Of a stretch of DNA of 64,000 nt, positions 10,320-18,982 are shown in pieces. A model generated the notes under the pieces. The model ran no database searches, was not told the origin of the DNA, and saw nothing but the letters and a program-made list of their open reading frames with translations. This DNA is from Castellaniella sp. (lineage in GTDB: Bacteria > Pseudomonadota > Gammaproteobacteria > Burkholderiales > Burkholderiaceae_B), in the NCBI RefSeq assembly GCF_004321985.1, contig NZ_SCQN01000011.1:62001-126000 (forward strand). The letters are read 5' to 3'. Numbering within the stretch: the first letter of the stretch is position 1; each line of letters opens with the position of its first letter. Both the position numbers and the translations under genes were made by a program.

Positions 10320-10796
10320 ATGAAGACCTTTTCAATTGCGGCCCTGCTGGCCGCCACCACCTTGGCCGTTCCCGCCTTGGCGCAGGGCCGCACGGTGACA
10401 TTGTCCATGACTCTGAAGAACTATGGTGGCGATGGCGCCTACTTGGCGGTCTACCTGACCGATGCCCGGGGCGCTCTCGCGGGCACATTGTGGGTGGCGG
10501 GCCGCAAGGCCAAGTATTACAAGCACCTGGGCGATTGGAAACGGCTGTCGGCCGGGCACACGGCTGGGCTGGATGGCGTGACGGGCGCCAGCGTGGGTGA
10601 GGGCCGGACGCTGAAGGTGACGGCCGATCTGGCCGACGCCTTGTTCGATGCTGGCTACGAGATTCACGTCGACGCTGCCGTGGAGGACATGCGCGACAGC
10701 CCGTCCGAAATCCGCGTTCCATTGACCACGGCTGGCGCTGGCCAGTCCACCGCCGGCCGCCAGTTCATTCAGTCATTTTCTTATCAGGTGAAGTGA
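10320..10796 (+). CDS. Secreted DUF2271-like protein
   Basis: Signal peptide MKTFSIAALLAATTLAVPALAQG; TLWVAGRKAKYYKHLGDWKRLSAG...GLDGVTGASVGEG; followed by PepSY-TM and apbE genes. Confidence 0.72.
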   Translation: MKTFSIAALLAATTLAVPALAQGRTVTLSMTLKNYGGDGAYLAVYLTDARGALAGTLWVAGRKAKYYKHLGDWKRLSAGHTAGLDGVTGASVGEGRTLKVTADLADALFDAGYEIHVDAAVEDMRDSPSEIRVPLTTAGAGQSTAGRQFIQSFSYQVK

Positions 10797-13012
10797 TCGT
10801 CGTGCAATGGCGGCAGGTTCATCGCTGGCTGGGTCTGTGGGCCGGGACTCTCGCCCTGGTGGCCGGGGTCACCGGATTGGTCCTGGCCTTCTTCCCGGTG
10901 CGCGACACCTGGCAGGCCGTCCAGGCTGAACCGGGTCTGACGGTGGCGGTCGTCGCGCAGCGGGCGGCAGACCGAATTCCCGGGATCGAGGAGATCCGCC
11001 GCCTGCCGTCCGGGGATATCGTCGTCTATTTCTTCGACGGCGGCCAAGCCCGCGCCAGCCGGATCGATCCGGCCAGTGGCCAGGCGCTGGGCGACTACCA
11101 GGCGTCCGCCGTCGAGCGCTGGGTGCGCAATCTGCACCGGTCCTTCATGCTGAACGATCCGGGCCGTCTGGGGGCGGCTGCGGTTGCGCTGGCCATGCTG
11201 CTGCTGACGCTGTCCGGGACGCTGATGCTGGTCCGGCGTCTGGGTGGCTGGCGTCGTCTCGTTTCCGAACGTATTCGCGGAACCACGGCCCAGCGCATCC
11301 ACGGGGTCAGCGGCCGCACCTTGGTGCTGGTCCTGGCCTTGTCCTCGCTGACCGCGCTCTACATGAGCGCGACGACCTTCAGCCTGATTCCAGCTGACTC
11401 GGGCACGGAGCCTGACGTCGTATCCGCGCCCGCCGAGCAGCCGGACCGAGCAGCGGAATCCCTGCCGTTGCTGCAGGCTCTGTCGGCCAACAGCCTGCGC
11501 AAGCTGAATTTTCCAGCGGCGGATGACCCGGAGGACGTCTGGACTGTTTCCACCGATGCCGGCGATGGCTGGATCGACCGGCGCAGCGGCAATATGCTGG
11601 CCTGGCAGCCGGCGGCCACGACCCGTATCCTTTATGACTGGGTCTACGCTTTGCACACCGGCCAAGGCTTGTGGGCCTGGGCCCTGGTCCTGTCCCTGGT
11701 CGGCCTGTGCATCCCGGTCTTCTGGGTGTCCGGGCTCCTGACCTGGCGCGAGGGCCGAGGTCGGGTACCGCGCCTGGCGGACAATAGCCCGGCGCGCCGG
11801 GCCGATGTGCTGATCTTCGTGGCCAGCGAGGGCGGCACGACCTGGGGCTTTGCCAAGGCCCTGCATGACGCCCTGGTGCGCAATGGTCATGTGGTCCACA
11901 CTGCGCCGCTGGAACGGTTCCAGGCGCCAGGCTCCGCCCGCCAAGTGTTCATCCTGGCGGCTTCCTATGGCGATGGTCAGGCCCCGGCCCATGCGGCACG
12001 AGCGCTGGACCGGATCGCTGGTCTGGCGACCGGGGCCATACCTGTGTCTGTACTGGGCTTCGGCGACCGTCAGTTCCCGGCCTTCTGCGGCTATGCCGAG
12101 GCGCTGGATCGGGTCCTGCGAGCCTCCGGCTGGCCACAAACCCTGCCGCTGGAGTGCATCCATCAGCAGTCGGCGCAGCAGTTCGGCCGCTGGGGGACGG
12201 TCCTGTCCGAGGCATTGGGTGAAAGACTGACGTTGAACTATGTGCCGCGTATCCCGCCGACCTTTTCCCTGGAATTGGCGGAACGGCAGGATTATGAGGG
12301 CGGCGGCGTCGGCCCAACCGCAATCCTGCGCCTGCGCTGGCAGGATCGCGGCTTATTCGCCCGGCTGCTGGGCAGGAGCATGCCGAATTTCAAGGCAGGC
12401 GATCTGGTGGGCGTCGTTCCACCCGGCAACCCGGTGCCTCGCTACTATTCCTTGGCCTCGAGTTTCCGCGATGGCTTTCTGGAAATTTGCGTTCGGCGGA
12501 TGCCTGACGGCGTCTGCTCCGGCTTCCTGTACGGGCTCAAGCCCGGCGACTGCATCCAGGCCTTCATCAAGTCCAACCCCGGTTTCACCCTGGATGCGTC
12601 GCGCCATCCCGTCGTGCTGATCGGGGCAGGCACCGGGGTTGCTCCCCTGGCTGGTTTCATCCGCGCCAATGCCCGCAAGACGCCCATGTTCCTGTACTTT
12701 GGGGCGCGCAATCCGGATCAGGACTTCTATTTTGGTACGGTCATCCGCCGCTGGCTGAGTGAAGGGCGGCTGTCCGCATTGTGCACGGCCTTTTCCAGGG
12801 TCAAGGGTGGTGGAGGCTATGTGCAGGACGCGCTGCGCCGCGACGCGGATCGCTTGCGGACGCTGGTCTCCAAGGGCGCCGTGCTGCGGGTCTGCGGGAG
12901 CCGGCCCATGGCGAGCGGGGTCGTCGAGGCGCTGAACGAAATCCTGGCTCCTCTGACCCTGAGCGTGCATCAGTTGCGGGAGAGAGGCCGCTATGCTGAA
13001 GACGTTTTCTGA
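10793..13012 (+). CDS. PepSY-TM / flavodoxin / ferredoxin-NADP reductase-like fusion flavoprotein
   Basis: N-terminal RQVHRWLGLWAGTLALVAGVTGLVLAF (PepSY-TM), flavodoxin-like VLIFVASEGGTTWGFAKAL, FNR-like PRYYSLASSF...VVLIGAGTGVAPLAGFIRAN...LRVCGSRPMASGV. Confidence 0.85.
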   Translation: MIVVQWRQVHRWLGLWAGTLALVAGVTGLVLAFFPVRDTWQAVQAEPGLTVAVVAQRAADRIPGIEEIRRLPSGDIVVYFFDGGQARASRIDPASGQALGDYQASAVERWVRNLHRSFMLNDPGRLGAAAVALAMLLLTLSGTLMLVRRLGGWRRLVSERIRGTTAQRIHGVSGRTLVLVLALSSLTALYMSATTFSLIPADSGTEPDVVSAPAEQPDRAAESLPLLQALSANSLRKLNFPAADDPEDVWTVSTDAGDGWIDRRSGNMLAWQPAATTRILYDWVYALHTGQGLWAWALVLSLVGLCIPVFWVSGLLTWREGRGRVPRLADNSPARRADVLIFVASEGGTTWGFAKALHDALVRNGHVVHTAPLERFQAPGSARQVFILAASYGDGQAPAHAARALDRIAGLATGAIPVSVLGFGDRQFPAFCGYAEALDRVLRASGWPQTLPLECIHQQSAQQFGRWGTVLSEALGERLTLNYVPRIPPTFSLELAERQDYEGGGVGPTAILRLRWQDRGLFARLLGRSMPNFKAGDLVGVVPPGNPVPRYYSLASSFRDGFLEICVRRMPDGVCSGFLYGLKPGDCIQAFIKSNPGFTLDASRHPVVLIGAGTGVAPLAGFIRANARKTPMFLYFGARNPDQDFYFGTVIRRWLSEGRLSALCTAFSRVKGGGGYVQDALRRDADRLRTLVSKGAVLRVCGSRPMASGVVEALNEILAPLTLSVHQLRERGRYAEDVF

Positions 13013-13946
13013 TTTGACCGTCGAGTCGACCCTGAGCGGTCCCACCATGGGTACGCGCTGGGCGGCCCGTTATCAGGCACTGCCGGGCCTTGACCACGAG
13101 GCGCTGTCGCGCGATCTGGCTCAGGCCGTGGAATTGGTCGACGCGCAGATGTCGCCCTGGAAACCGGACAGCGATTTGATGCGTTTGAACCGGGCGGCGC
13201 CGGAGGAATGGGTGGCGCTGCCGGCAGCTATCCTCGAAGTACTGTCGCGGGCGATGGATGTCGGCACCTTGAGTGGCGGCGCTTATGATGCAGCTGTCGG
13301 CAGCCTGGTCAACGCCTGGGGCTTTGGAGCAACTGCGGACGTGCCTGATCCGGCCGCCATCCGGCAGGCTGCCGCCGACCATCGTCCGGCCCATCTTTGG
13401 CTGGACGTCGACCCGGTGCAGGGACGGGCGCGCAAGCGTGCACCCCTGTGCCTGGATCTGTGTGGGATCGCCAAGGGCTATGCCGTGGATCGGATGGCTC
13501 GGGTCATGGATCTGCACGGTATTGGCCACGCCCTGGTGAGCCTGGACGGAGAACTGCGGGCCTGTGGCGCCCGGGCCGACGGCCAATCTTGGGCGGTGGC
13601 CCTGGAAAGTCCGCAGGAAGGACGCCGCGCGGCACACGGGGTCATCGAACTGGCCGACCTTTCCGTAGCGACCTCGGGCGACTACCGCCACTGGGTCCAG
13701 GTAGGTGGTCAACGCCTGGCGCACACGATGGATGGCCGCCGGGCGGCGCCAGTGCACAATTCAGTGGCGTCCGTCACTGTGCTGGCGGCCACCTGCATGG
13801 ACGCTGATGCCTGGGCGACGGCGCTGCTGGTGGCGGGACCGGACGAAGGGCCGGGCCTGGCGCGACGCGTGGGGCTGGACGCCCTTTTCCTGCTGCGAAG
13901 AGAAGATCGGCTGGTGGAATTCGGACTGGGCCGCTTCGTGCCCTGA
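12993..13946 (+). CDS. apbE: FAD:protein FMN transferase ApbE
   Basis: GPTMGTRWAARY, MSPWKPDSDLMRLNRAAP, LDLCGIAKGYAVDRMA, SGDYRHWVQVGGQRLAHTMDGRRAAPV match ApbE family motifs. Confidence 0.92.
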   Translation: MLKTFSDLTVESTLSGPTMGTRWAARYQALPGLDHEALSRDLAQAVELVDAQMSPWKPDSDLMRLNRAAPEEWVALPAAILEVLSRAMDVGTLSGGAYDAAVGSLVNAWGFGATADVPDPAAIRQAAADHRPAHLWLDVDPVQGRARKRAPLCLDLCGIAKGYAVDRMARVMDLHGIGHALVSLDGELRACGARADGQSWAVALESPQEGRRAAHGVIELADLSVATSGDYRHWVQVGGQRLAHTMDGRRAAPVHNSVASVTVLAATCMDADAWATALLVAGPDEGPGLARRVGLDALFLLRREDRLVEFGLGRFVP

Positions 13947-13967
13947 TCCCGTTCGTCGCGGCCGGGA

Positions 13968-14678
13968 TTATTCGAATGGCCGGCCTTCGCCCACTTCCTC
14001 GTGGGTAGCTCCATCTCGTATGCGGTAGATTCGTTTGAAGGTCGGGATGATTTTTTCATCGTGTGTCACCACGATGATGGCCGTCCGGTACTGTCGCGCC
14101 ATGTGGTGCAGGATGCGCACGACCGACAGGGCGCGTTCGCTGTCCAGAGGAGCCGTCGGTTCATCGGCCAGGATGACCGGCGGTCGGTTGATCAATCCGC
14201 GCGCGATGGCAACCCGCTGCTGTTCGCCGCCCGACAGTTGCTGGGGCATGGCATGCGCGCGGTGTTCGACCTCCAGCGCGGCCAGCACTTCCAGTGCACG
14301 GGCACGCGCTTGGCGCTTACCTGTGCCCGCCAGCATCGGCAGCAGCGCCACGTTGTCAGTGGCGTCCAGGAATGGGATCAGATAGGGCGCCTGGAAGATG
14401 AAGCCGATTCGGTCGCGGCGCAGTGCCCGCAGATCCTTCACGCGCCAGCCGTCGTCGTAGATGATCTCGCCGCCCAATGTCATGCGCCCGCTGGTCGGAT
14501 CGATCACGGCCCCAAGGCACTTCAGCAGTGTGCTCTTGCCCGAGCCCGACGGGCCGATCAGACCCACGACCTCCCCGGCCGCGACCGACAGGTTGACGTC
14601 GCGCAGGGCCAGCACGGACGTATCGCCCTGGCCATAGCGTTTGCTCAGGCCTTCAATGAGGATGCCGGAATCATTCAT
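13968..14678 (-). CDS. ABC transporter ATP-binding protein, DevA/LolD/MacB-like
   Basis: [51 protein letters not shown]. Confidence 0.9.
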   Translation of the reverse strand: MNDSGILIEGLSKRYGQGDTSVLALRDVNLSVAAGEVVGLIGPSGSGKSTLLKCLGAVIDPTSGRMTLGGEIIYDDGWRVKDLRALRRDRIGFIFQAPYLIPFLDATDNVALLPMLAGTGKRQARARALEVLAALEVEHRAHAMPQQLSGGEQQRVAIARGLINRPPVILADEPTAPLDSERALSVVRILHHMARQYRTAIIVVTHDEKIIPTFKRIYRIRDGATHEEVGEGRPFE

Positions 14679-14683
14679 GACAT

Positions 14684-15886
14684 TCAGCCGATCGCGTTGG
14701 CAGGATCGACCCGTAGGGCGACGCGGATGGCTACCAGACTGGCCAGAGCGCAGATCAGCAGGATGGCCGCCAGACCTGCGATAGAATCCGCCGGCATCAG
14801 CAGCACGTACTTGGGAAAGAGGGGGGCGGAGAACGTCGCTGCGATCTTGCCCACCATGAAGCCGATCAATCCCAGGGCCAGGGCCTGCTGCAGGATCAGC
14901 CCGGCAATGGTGCGGTTGCGCGCGCCGATCAGCTTGAGCACGGCGATTTCGCGGATCTTGTCCATGGTCAGGGTGTAGATGATGAAGGCCACGATGGCCG
15001 GGCTGACCAAAGCGAGAATCACCAGGAACATGCCGATCTGCCGCGCCGAAGAAGCAACCAGCTTGTCCACCAGAATGGTTTCCATCTGTGCCCGCGTGTA
15101 GACGGACAGGTGCGCCCAGCGCCGGATCCGGGCGGCAAGCTCGTCGGCATCCGCGCCTGGTGCCAGTGTCACCAGGACGGCATTGACGTACGGGTTGGCC
15201 GCCTGACTTTCGAGCACGGCTCGGAGGGCCGAATCGTTCCCAGGCTGGTTCAGGCCAGGGTTGGCCGATGCGCGCCGGCGACTCTGCCAGATGGCGTCGT
15301 TGTCTTTCTGGAACTGGGCCTGCTGCGCGTCTTTCAGCGGAATGAAGACCATCGGATCACCGCTGGAGGATACCGTGCGTCGGGTTTGGCCGACGACGGT
15401 GTATTCATGGCGGCGGATGGTGATCCGGTCGCTCAGGACGAAGCCGGTCGCCACGTCCGCCACCGCTTCGTAGTGGCCCAGGACGATCTGGCGGCCGGCC
15501 ACCAGATGCGGCGGCCAGCCTGGGGTCGCGCCCGGGATGCCCGGGGCTACGCCTACCACCATGATACGGACGTCACGGTCGCGATGGCGCGCCTGCATGG
15601 TCAGGTAGGTGACGTTGGCCGCCTGAGCCACGCCCTGCAGTCCCAGGATTTGGCGGTAGGCGTCGTCCGGGAGGCTGGAGTTTTCGGCATACGGTCCCTG
15701 GGTGCTGCGCTGCACGACCCACAGGTCGGCACTGCTGTTGTCCAGCAAGGCCTGCGCGTCGGCGACCAGGCCCCGGTAGACACCCGCCATGATCAGCGTG
15801 ACACCGATCAGCGGGCCCAGGCCGATGCCGGTAAACAGGAATTTTCCCCAGGCATGCAGGATGTCGCGTCCGGCCAGGCTGATCAT
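14684..15886 (-). CDS. FtsX-like ABC permease, DevC-like
   Basis: N-terminal TM, large periplasmic domain, three C-terminal TMs (DKIREIAVLKLIGARNRTIAGLILQQALALGLIGF). Confidence 0.85.
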   Translation of the reverse strand: MISLAGRDILHAWGKFLFTGIGLGPLIGVTLIMAGVYRGLVADAQALLDNSSADLWVVQRSTQGPYAENSSLPDDAYRQILGLQGVAQAANVTYLTMQARHRDRDVRIMVVGVAPGIPGATPGWPPHLVAGRQIVLGHYEAVADVATGFVLSDRITIRRHEYTVVGQTRRTVSSSGDPMVFIPLKDAQQAQFQKDNDAIWQSRRRASANPGLNQPGNDSALRAVLESQAANPYVNAVLVTLAPGADADELAARIRRWAHLSVYTRAQMETILVDKLVASSARQIGMFLVILALVSPAIVAFIIYTLTMDKIREIAVLKLIGARNRTIAGLILQQALALGLIGFMVGKIAATFSAPLFPKYVLLMPADSIAGLAAILLICALASLVAIRVALRVDPANAIG

Positions 15887-17037
15887 GTCGCAGGCTCCGA
15901 CTGGGCCTGGCCGGTGTCGCGGACCCGGCTGCGGGCCGTCAGCGGACTGGCGCTATGGACGATGACGAGATCGCCGACCCGTAGTCCGTCCAGCACCTGG
16001 ACCATGCCTCGAGCATCGGTGGCTCCGACGCGGATGGGCGTGAACGTCGGATGCCCATCCTGAAGTCGCCAGACCCCCGGTTGTCCCTTCTGATGGCGGA
16101 TGGCCGAGTTGGACACCACGGGGCCAGGTGAAGTGGCTGGCAATTCCACCGTGGTTTCCGCCAATTCACCCAGGGCTGGCGGTGGAGTGGGCAGGGTATC
16201 GAAGGCGACTTTGACCAGCAGCTCTTCGGTGATTGCGTCGGCAACCGGTTCGATGCGGGCGATCTTGCCACCGACCGGATCCGGCCCGCGGGATCGCAGC
16301 ACGATCCGGGCCGTCAGCCCTTCGGACAGACCGGCGGGGCCCGCCTGATCAAAGCGCGCGTTGATCCAGAGCGTATCCGGCGCGATCACCTGGACGACCG
16401 TCTGTCCGGCCATCAAGGTCGTGCCTGGATCCGCCTCGCGGGTGAGGACGAAGCCATCGATGGGCGAGACCAGTGTCAGATTGCGCCGCAGGGTGTGCAG
16501 TGCGGCCAGCTCAGCTTGCAGACGTTCGATGTCCTGCGTGGTGGCTTGCAGGGCGGCCTGTGCCAGATTTAGTTCGTGCCGCTTGTCGCTGGCGGTTTCC
16601 TCGCTGATGGCCGATGCCTTCAACAGCGTTTCATAGCGGTGTAGCTGGACCTGGGCCCGGTCCTGGCGGATGCGGGATTCCCGCGCCATGACATGCGCGC
16701 GAGACAGCGCCGCCACCTGGGCCCGGATGCGATCGTCCAGGTCCACCGGGTCAAGTTCGCCCAGCGTCTGGCCCGCTCGTACGGCGTCGCCCACGTCCAC
16801 GTCCAGCCGTAACACCCGCCCCGTCAGGGTCGGGCCTATCCGGTGGACCTGGCGGGCCTCAACCGTGCCGATGCCAAAGCGTACCGGGTGGATGGAGGCC
16901 TCCTGGATCCGGGCCGTGGTCACCGGAATGCGGGCCAGCGGCCCGGATTGCAGGACGACATACAGAAACAGCCCCAGCAGGACCAGTCCCAATGCAGCCA
17001 GCGACGCGTGTTTCCGGTTGAAGGGCAGAGTCTTCAT
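15883..17037 (-). CDS. HlyD/DevB-like periplasmic adaptor protein
   Basis: MKTLPFNRKHASLAALGLVLLGLFLYVVLQSG...; lipoyl-like halves (GPTLTGRVLRLDVDVGDAVRAGQTLGELDPVDL / LVSPIDGFVLTREADPGTTL); the listed ORF start (17409) runs into the upstream gene. Confidence 0.87.
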   Translation of the reverse strand: MKTLPFNRKHASLAALGLVLLGLFLYVVLQSGPLARIPVTTARIQEASIHPVRFGIGTVEARQVHRIGPTLTGRVLRLDVDVGDAVRAGQTLGELDPVDLDDRIRAQVAALSRAHVMARESRIRQDRAQVQLHRYETLLKASAISEETASDKRHELNLAQAALQATTQDIERLQAELAALHTLRRNLTLVSPIDGFVLTREADPGTTLMAGQTVVQVIAPDTLWINARFDQAGPAGLSEGLTARIVLRSRGPDPVGGKIARIEPVADAITEELLVKVAFDTLPTPPPALGELAETTVELPATSPGPVVSNSAIRHQKGQPGVWRLQDGHPTFTPIRVGATDARGMVQVLDGLRVGDLVIVHSASPLTARSRVRDTGQAQSEPAT

Positions 17038-17057
17038 GGGCGCGCTCCGATCCCTGA

Positions 17058-17822
17058 TCAGTACATGTGCTGGCCGCCATTCATGGCCAGGTTGCTGCCT
17101 GTCATGAACGCGGCCAGGTCGCCGCAGACGAAGGCTACCAGCGCGCCAATCTCTTCCGGACGGCCCAAGCGGCCGACCGGAATCTGGGAGATGATCTGGC
17201 TCTCGAGCACGTCGCGGGGGACGGAGGCGACCATGGGCGTGTCCATGTAGCCGGGAGAGATCGTGTTGACGGTGATGCCCTTGCGCGCCAGCTCCAGGGC
17301 CAGCGACTTGGTGAATCCGTGGATGCCGGCCTTGGCTGCGGCGTAGTTGGTCTGGCCGAACTGGCCCTTGCTTCCATTGATCGAAGCGATGTTCACGATG
17401 CGGCCCCAACCGGCTTCAATCATGTCATCGACGAAGGGGTGGGTGACATTGAACATGGAGTCCAGATTGGTGCGCAGCACACTGTCCCAGCCCGACTTTC
17501 GCATCTTTCGGAAGGTGCTGTCGCGGGTGATGCCGGCGTTGTTCACCAGAATGTCCACCCGGTGGCTGTCGGCCCGAATGCGTTCGGCCATGGCCAGGCA
17601 AGCGGCTTCGTCGGCAACATCGGTGCCGTAGGCCTGGAAGTGATAGCCCTCGGCGGCCTGTTGGCTGAGCCACGCCTGGACGTGGTCGTTGCCCGGCGAG
17701 TGCGTCACCAATACGGTGTGGCCTTGCGCGTGCAGGGCACGGGCAATGGCTTGTCCCAGGCCGCCGGTGCCACCGGTGACGAGTGCAGTGTGGGATGTGG
17801 AAGTGGAGACGAGAGTAGACAT
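17058..17822 (-). CDS. phaB: Acetoacetyl-CoA reductase (PhaB-like SDR), copy 1
   Basis: TALVTGGTGGLGQAIA, LVNNAGITRDSTFRKM, GRIVNIASINGSKGQFGQTNYAAAKAGIHGFTKSLALE, NTISPGYMDTPMV. Confidence 0.9.
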   Translation of the reverse strand: MSTLVSTSTSHTALVTGGTGGLGQAIARALHAQGHTVLVTHSPGNDHVQAWLSQQAAEGYHFQAYGTDVADEAACLAMAERIRADSHRVDILVNNAGITRDSTFRKMRKSGWDSVLRTNLDSMFNVTHPFVDDMIEAGWGRIVNIASINGSKGQFGQTNYAAAKAGIHGFTKSLALELARKGITVNTISPGYMDTPMVASVPRDVLESQIISQIPVGRLGRPEEIGALVAFVCGDLAAFMTGSNLAMNGGQHMY

Positions 17823-17847
17823 GAGGAACTCCTGCGGTGTGGACCCT

Positions 17848-18981
17848 TCAGGCCATGCTGCCGATCGTGGACCGAAAGCGGCGCAGCGACAAGTGGAACA
17901 TGAGGGAACCGATGATCAGCAGAGCCAGGAACGAGGGCCAGACCACGTCCAGGCCCGCGCCCCGGTACAGAATGGCCTGCCCCAGTTCGACGAAATGGGT
18001 GGTGGGCGCGGCCAGCATCAGATCCCGGGCCAGCAGGGGCATGCTTTCGCGCGGCGTCGTTCCGCCCGAGAGCATCTCCATGGGCAGCAGGATCAGGATC
18101 ATCAGCATGCCGAATTGCGGCATGTTGCGCGCCAGCGTGGCCAGCCAGATGCCCATGGCGGTCATGGCAAACAGGTGCAGGGCCGCGCCGGCGAAGAACA
18201 GCGGCAGGGATCCTTCGATCGGCACGCCCAGCAGTCCGCGGACGACGCCGTTGAGCGACAGGGCGGCTGCGGCCAGCACCACGAGGCTCATGGACCAGAC
18301 CTTGGAGAGCATGATCTGGGTTGGTGTGACGGGCATGACCAGCAGGTGTTCGATGGTGCCATGTTCCCGTTCGCGGATCAGGGCGGCTCCCGTCAGGATC
18401 AGGGACAGCATGGTGATCTGGTTGATGATCTCCATCAGGCCGCCGAACCAGGATTTTTCCAGGGCCGGGTTGAACCGCGCGCGCAGGGCCAGGCCCGCGG
18501 ACGGGCTGGCGGTCTGGCTGCGCCCGCGCATGAAGTCCGCGATCTCGCCCTGAATGATCTGTTGGATATTGCCGTTGCCGGTGAAGGCCTGGCTCATGCG
18601 GGTGGCGTCGACGTTGATCTGGATTTCAGTCGGGCGTCCGGCCAGCATGTCGCGCTGGAAATCGGGCGGAATGTTCAGCACGAAGGCGTAGCGGCCGATG
18701 TCCATCCCCGGATCCACCTGTTCGTGGCTGATCATGGCCGGCGTAATGAACTGGGGTGGATAGAACGCCGCCGTGATCCGCTGGGATAGGGGAGAATGGT
18801 CCTCGTCCACGATGGCGATGGAGACATGATGCAGGGTTTCGGGCACGGCCGTGGCGGCGGTGTAGACCGACACCGTGAAGGAAAAGAGGATCAGCACCAG
18901 CATGACGGGATCGCGCCACAGGCTCCAGAGCTCCTTGATGCCCAGGCGCCAGATCGTTCCGTAGGCGGGATGCTTTTTCAT
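17848..18981 (-). CDS. ABC-2 type permease, YhhJ-like
   Basis: KELWSLWRDPVMLVLILFSFTVSVYTAAT..., C-terminal multi-TM region with EHGTIEHLLVMPVTPTQIM. Confidence 0.88.
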   Translation of the reverse strand: MKKHPAYGTIWRLGIKELWSLWRDPVMLVLILFSFTVSVYTAATAVPETLHHVSIAIVDEDHSPLSQRITAAFYPPQFITPAMISHEQVDPGMDIGRYAFVLNIPPDFQRDMLAGRPTEIQINVDATRMSQAFTGNGNIQQIIQGEIADFMRGRSQTASPSAGLALRARFNPALEKSWFGGLMEIINQITMLSLILTGAALIREREHGTIEHLLVMPVTPTQIMLSKVWSMSLVVLAAAALSLNGVVRGLLGVPIEGSLPLFFAGAALHLFAMTAMGIWLATLARNMPQFGMLMILILLPMEMLSGGTTPRESMPLLARDLMLAAPTTHFVELGQAILYRGAGLDVVWPSFLALLIIGSLMFHLSLRRFRSTIGSMA

Positions 18982-18982
18982 A

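Noticed and set aside
15883-17409. 508-aa version of the DevB-like adaptor
   Set aside because: The first part is an out-of-frame read of phaB; a normal start with signal anchor (MKTLPFNRKH) exists at 17037
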